64,000 bases of DNA from contig NZ_WAEL01000001.1 of assembly GCF_011742925.1 (NCBI RefSeq), forward strand, positions 1,214,403-1,278,402. Direction: 5' to 3'. How positions within the stretch are numbered: the first letter of the stretch is position 1; each line of letters opens with the position of its first letter. The DNA is from Fibrivirga algicola (lineage in GTDB: Bacteria; Bacteroidota; Bacteroidia; Cytophagales; Spirosomataceae). Under the pieces are notes generated by a model. The model did no database searches and was not told the origin of the DNA. It was given only the letters and a program-made list of their open reading frames with translations. Position numbers and translations under genes: made by a program. This document shows, one piece after another, positions 61,745 to 64,000 of the stretch.

Positions 61745-62698
61745 ATGAAAACAACTCTTAAAGTTTTAGTCATAAGTCTAGGAATGATGTACAGTTGTGC
61801 TCTGATGGCTCAAACTAGTTATGCTACTCAGGACACTACCTATATACACGCAGTTGAGCAAGGGTTAGACTACCTTAAAAAAGGTGAATGTCAACTTTGT
61901 CTAGACGCTTACAGAAAAGCGTTGAGTATTTCACAAAAGAGTGCACTCAGTACCTTCAGGGCTGCTGTATGTGCTTATCAATGTCGTCTGGACACCTTAG
62001 CCAAAACATTTATCCAGCAGGCAATTGACATCGATTACAAGATTGCTGAAGATGTCTGGTTCGACAGTGAGTTAGCTCCTGAATTTGACGTCGTCCGATC
62101 ATCTAGGCTAAATGATTACGTTACAGAATCATTTGCCCTTAAGGATGAACAGTTAGGCCTTCACGTAGCATTAAAGCGAGAATTGGCAAGTATACATGCG
62201 ATTGACCAAGAACCTCGTTTAGCGCTCGACTCGATTGTTCGTATTTATGGGCAATCCTCTAAAGAATGGCAACATCATTGGCAGCAAACGCACAAAACAG
62301 ATTCGATGAATTTAGTTAGAATCGAACAAATCATTAAACAGTATGGCTATCCCGGTAAAAGTTTAGTAGGTGAAAGGCAAAAGAACACAGCGTGGTTAGT
62401 TATCCAGCATTCACCGCTTAGTAAACAAGAGAAGTACTTATCGCTGATTCAACGGGCTGCAAATGCCGGTGAAACAGAGAAATCGAACTTAGCTTTACTT
62501 ATTGATCGAATTAGAATGTACAAAGGCAGGAAGCAGCTTTACGGCTCTCAAATTATTACCGCTCCTGATGGGTCAAAATTCTTTCATCCCATTGAAGACA
62601 AAGCCAGTGTTAATAAGCGCCGGGCCCAAGTGGGCTTAGGACTTATTGAAGAGTATGCTAAAGAGTTTGGCGTCGAGTATAAACCACACAACAAGTAA
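61745..62698 (+). CDS. Cassette gene: exported TPR-like/DUF6624 protein
   Basis: A 317-residue protein with a signal peptide (residues about 1-22, MKTTLKVLVISLGMMYSCA then LMAQ). A TPR-like helical region follows (about 35-105, YLKKGECQLCLDAYRKALSIS). The C-terminal half has MNLVRIEQIIKQYGYPGKSLVGERQKNTAWLVIQHSPLSKQEKYLSL, ALLIDRIRMYKGRKQLYGSQ, the features of DUF6624, whose D-R-I-x-M-x-x-G-x-x-Q-x-YG-x-Q motif is distinctive. The largest cassette gene; between sites 25 and 26. Confidence 0.8.
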   Translation: MKTTLKVLVISLGMMYSCALMAQTSYATQDTTYIHAVEQGLDYLKKGECQLCLDAYRKALSISQKSALSTFRAAVCAYQCRLDTLAKTFIQQAIDIDYKIAEDVWFDSELAPEFDVVRSSRLNDYVTESFALKDEQLGLHVALKRELASIHAIDQEPRLALDSIVRIYGQSSKEWQHHWQQTHKTDSMNLVRIEQIIKQYGYPGKSLVGERQKNTAWLVIQHSPLSKQEKYLSLIQRAANAGETEKSNLALLIDRIRMYKGRKQLYGSQIITAPDGSKFFHPIEDKASVNKRRAQVGLGLIEEYAKEFGVEYKPHNK

Positions 62699-62824
62699 TG
62701 TTCAGTAGACATAACGAAGTTACTCGTTTCTGCCTCTCTCGGCTTGCTTGGTATTGCGCTTGTTTGGTTAGCTCTGCGGGTCCACTTACCTGGGACAGGA
62801 AACCGTACGGCTAGCCTGCCCAGC

Positions 62825-62910
62825 ACCCAACAAGCAGAGGGTGTAAAGGTTGTCACGTACCTGAGGTTGGCCTATCTTCGGTTCACCATCAGTCCTCTGT
62901 GGCGTTGGGT
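62825..62910 (+). repeat. attC-like site 26 (last in window)
   Basis: Left box ACCCAAC 62825-62831, right box GTTGGGT 62904-62910. Inner arms GCAGAGGGTG and CAGTCCTCTG with an unpaired base. Downstream framework is truncated by a ten-base G tract at about 62934-62943, and no further sites are seen. Confidence 0.72.
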
Positions 62911-63315
62911 GTTCCCATTCATATAAATGGCATGGGGGGGGGGCGTCTGATAGGGGAATCGTCTTGTAAGGAACAGCAAAAAACTTCGATCGACAAGCTA
63001 GACTTCCTGGCAGGGTTGTCACTATCAAATGAAACGGCAAAGTAGAACAATAGCTTACTAGCCAATGCAATGCGTTTATGCGATCAAGTACGTCAGCAGC
63101 CTTGTGGAGCTAACGGAGTAGATAGGCAACGAATCGATCCGGAGTTAGTGCAGGCTAGCGTGCTTTACATGAATCTGCTAATCGTCTTGCTGTCCATTAA
63201 ACGTCTTAACGTTACTCAATACCTATCACTTTTTCCAGGTGTGTGAAACCTCTCACGCAGTTACCCCCATCCTAGACGCACAGTGAATGCCACTGTGTGA
63301 ATGCCAAACACAGAA
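62911..63315. other. Gene-free stretch at array 2 end
   Basis: Begins with a short, damaged framework and a run of ten G, then ordinary noncoding DNA with no recognisable gene. Confidence 0.4.
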
Positions 63316-63346
63316 GAACCCACAAAGAAGCCTTCTTTGTGGGTTC
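63316..63346. terminator. Hairpin with repeated arm
   Basis: GAACCCACAAAGAA (63316-63329) and its exact complement (63333-63346), followed by a second copy of the right arm (TTTGTGGGTTC). Possibly a transcription end on the + strand. Confidence 0.5.
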
Positions 63347-63401
63347 TTTGTGGGTTCTTGGTAGCACAGGGGGGCTGTGCAATTACAGGAGCACAGGCCA
63401 T

Positions 63402-63435
63402 AAAAAAACCTCCGCAACTAATGCGAAGGTTTTTA
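63402..63435 (-). terminator. Terminator of the T9SS-secreted protein
   Basis: AAAAACCTCCGCA pairs with TGCGAAGGTTTTT (one mismatch) around ACTAA, with A- and T-runs at both sides, 20 bases behind the stop of the gene at 63455. Confidence 0.7.
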
Positions 63436-63454
63436 TTTACGTACTACTTAAAGC

Positions 63455-64000
63455 TCACTGGGTAGACCCTACCCGTACTTTAACGGAATGTACCCGCTTG
63501 CCTTCCAGTTGAATAATCAGTAGGTACAAGCCCGTTTGCAGGGCAGGCAGTGCGACCGATAGCTTGGTGCCATCATTAGTAACCGCCCCAGGGGCCAAAT
63601 TTATCCGTTCACCGCTCATGCTCACCATTGTCAGCGCGAAGCTTTTGCCGCTGTGATTGACAGGGTAAGTAATATGCACTATGTCCGTGGCTGGATTGGG
63701 AAACGTATTCCAGACAGGTTCCTCAGCTGAAGACGCAGACAGTGAAGCCATACGTGCTGAACCTGCCGTTGGGTAAAGGCGATCTTTGGGCACCATGCTA
63801 AAGCCCGATTGACCGGGAATCTGCCAGCCCAGATAGGCGTTACCACCCCCACCGAAATCAACGTACTCATACTTGATCTCGTGCTTACCCGCCGACAGGT
63901 TGATACTGCCCGTCATGATGGTAGCACCGTGACCGTTCCAGTCGTTGATGATCAGATTACCATCAATCCAGATGCGGGTTCCATCGTCATTGTTCGACTG
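63455..64000 (-). CDS. PA14-like protein with type IX secretion sorting domain, C-terminal part
   Basis: The frame is open to the right edge. It begins QSNNDDGTRIWIDGNLIINDWNGHG, the core of a PA14 beta-barrel, with KHEIKYEYVDFGGGGNAYLGW next. The last 90 residues (VWNTFPNPATDIVHITYPVN ... GLYLLIIQLEGKRVHSVKVRV) are a canonical type A Por secretion (T9SS) sorting domain, in which F-P-N-P-A-x-D is the signature. It is a secreted or surface-attached protein of Bacteroidota; the upstream catalytic or binding part lies beyond the window. Confidence 0.93.
   Translation of the reverse strand, partial: QSNNDDGTRIWIDGNLIINDWNGHGATIMTGSINLSAGKHEIKYEYVDFGGGGNAYLGWQIPGQSGFSMVPKDRLYPTAGSARMASLSASSAEEPVWNTFPNPATDIVHITYPVNHSGKSFALTMVSMSGERINLAPGAVTNDGTKLSVALPALQTGLYLLIIQLEGKRVHSVKVRVGSTQ

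Larger units (their letters stand above)
58886..62945 (+). mobile_element. Integron-like cassette array 2 (5 attC-like sites)
   Basis: Five sites of the same family and orientation as in array 1, with the same framework motifs (CGGCTGACAG, TGCGGGGTCCACTCGCGG). Genes in order: a two-helix membrane protein, a zinc-ribbon protein, a reverse-oriented pair, and a DUF6624 protein. Array 2 lies 40 kb away and was presumably separated from array 1 by insertion or rearrangement. Confidence 0.72.

Noticed and set aside
62934..62943. Run of ten G near the end of array 2
   Set aside because: Could be a phase-variation tract, but no gene reads through it; more likely a local slip or sequencing artefact.

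Overview
The window looks like a chromosomal segment of a Bacteroidota bacterium, most likely of the Spirosoma/Cytophagales type. Supporting signs are a C-terminal type IX secretion sorting domain next to a PA14-like fold (63.5-64.0 kb), a haem-uptake operon with a HmuY-type lipoprotein, two TonB-dependent receptors, LytTR/His_kinase two-component genes, FISUMP lipoproteins and DUF4142/DUF6686-type proteins. These assignments rest on recognising protein families by eye; no search was run.

The standout content is a pair of cassette arrays. Array 1 (about 2.04-18.76 kb) carries 21 sites and array 2 (about 58.89-62.95 kb) carries 5. All sites point the same way, and between successive sites there is usually exactly one small gene. 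Each site is an imperfect dyad: a left box fitting RYYYAAC (usually ACCCAAC or GCCCAAC), an inner arm pair whose sequence varies from site to site but stays complementary, usually one unpaired purine in the right inner arm, and a right box fitting GTTRRRY (usually GTTGGGT). That is the architecture of integron attC recombination sites. Most cassette genes run on the + strand and are AT-rich compared with the flanking chromosome. They encode small lipoproteins, small membrane proteins, a SIR2-domain protein, an HNH endonuclease, a SUKH-type immunity protein with an internal stop, a dihydrofolate-reductase-family enzyme, a zinc-ribbon protein and a DUF6624 protein. No integron integrase is visible, so within this window the arrays are integrase-less. 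Unlike classical integrons, the cassettes also share a long noncoding framework of roughly 430 bp around the site. Two cassettes consist of that framework alone and one cassette gene is present twice.

Left of array 1 are the end of an NTF2/SnoaL-like gene and a DUF808 gene. Between the arrays (18.8-58.6 kb) lies ordinary chromosome. First come lipoproteins and immunity-like small genes (18.8-22.4 kb), then a SnoaL-like gene, decayed gene remnants, a PhyH-family dioxygenase, a coiled-coil protein, a flavin monooxygenase and a Nudix hydrolase (22.5-29.8 kb). A haem/iron block on the minus strand follows (30.4-39.3 kb: HmuS, HmuV, HmuU, HmuT, two DUF6686-like proteins, HmuY, a small partner, a TonB receptor, a ferritin and a third DUF6686-like protein) with related palindromes at its two promoters. 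Next is a LytTR response regulator with three sensor kinases (41.2-45.5 kb), one of which has lost its ATP-binding N-box. Lipoproteins and FISUMP proteins, an alpha/beta hydrolase, a DUF5009 acyltransferase-like membrane protein and a second TonB receptor complete the interval. Array 2 starts directly after an IS3-family transposase remnant.

Functionally, the haem block would import haem through the receptor and HmuY, move it with HmuTUV, degrade or bind it with HmuS and store iron in ferritin. The arrays look like a reservoir of adaptive single-gene cassettes, including likely anti-phage or toxin-immunity functions.
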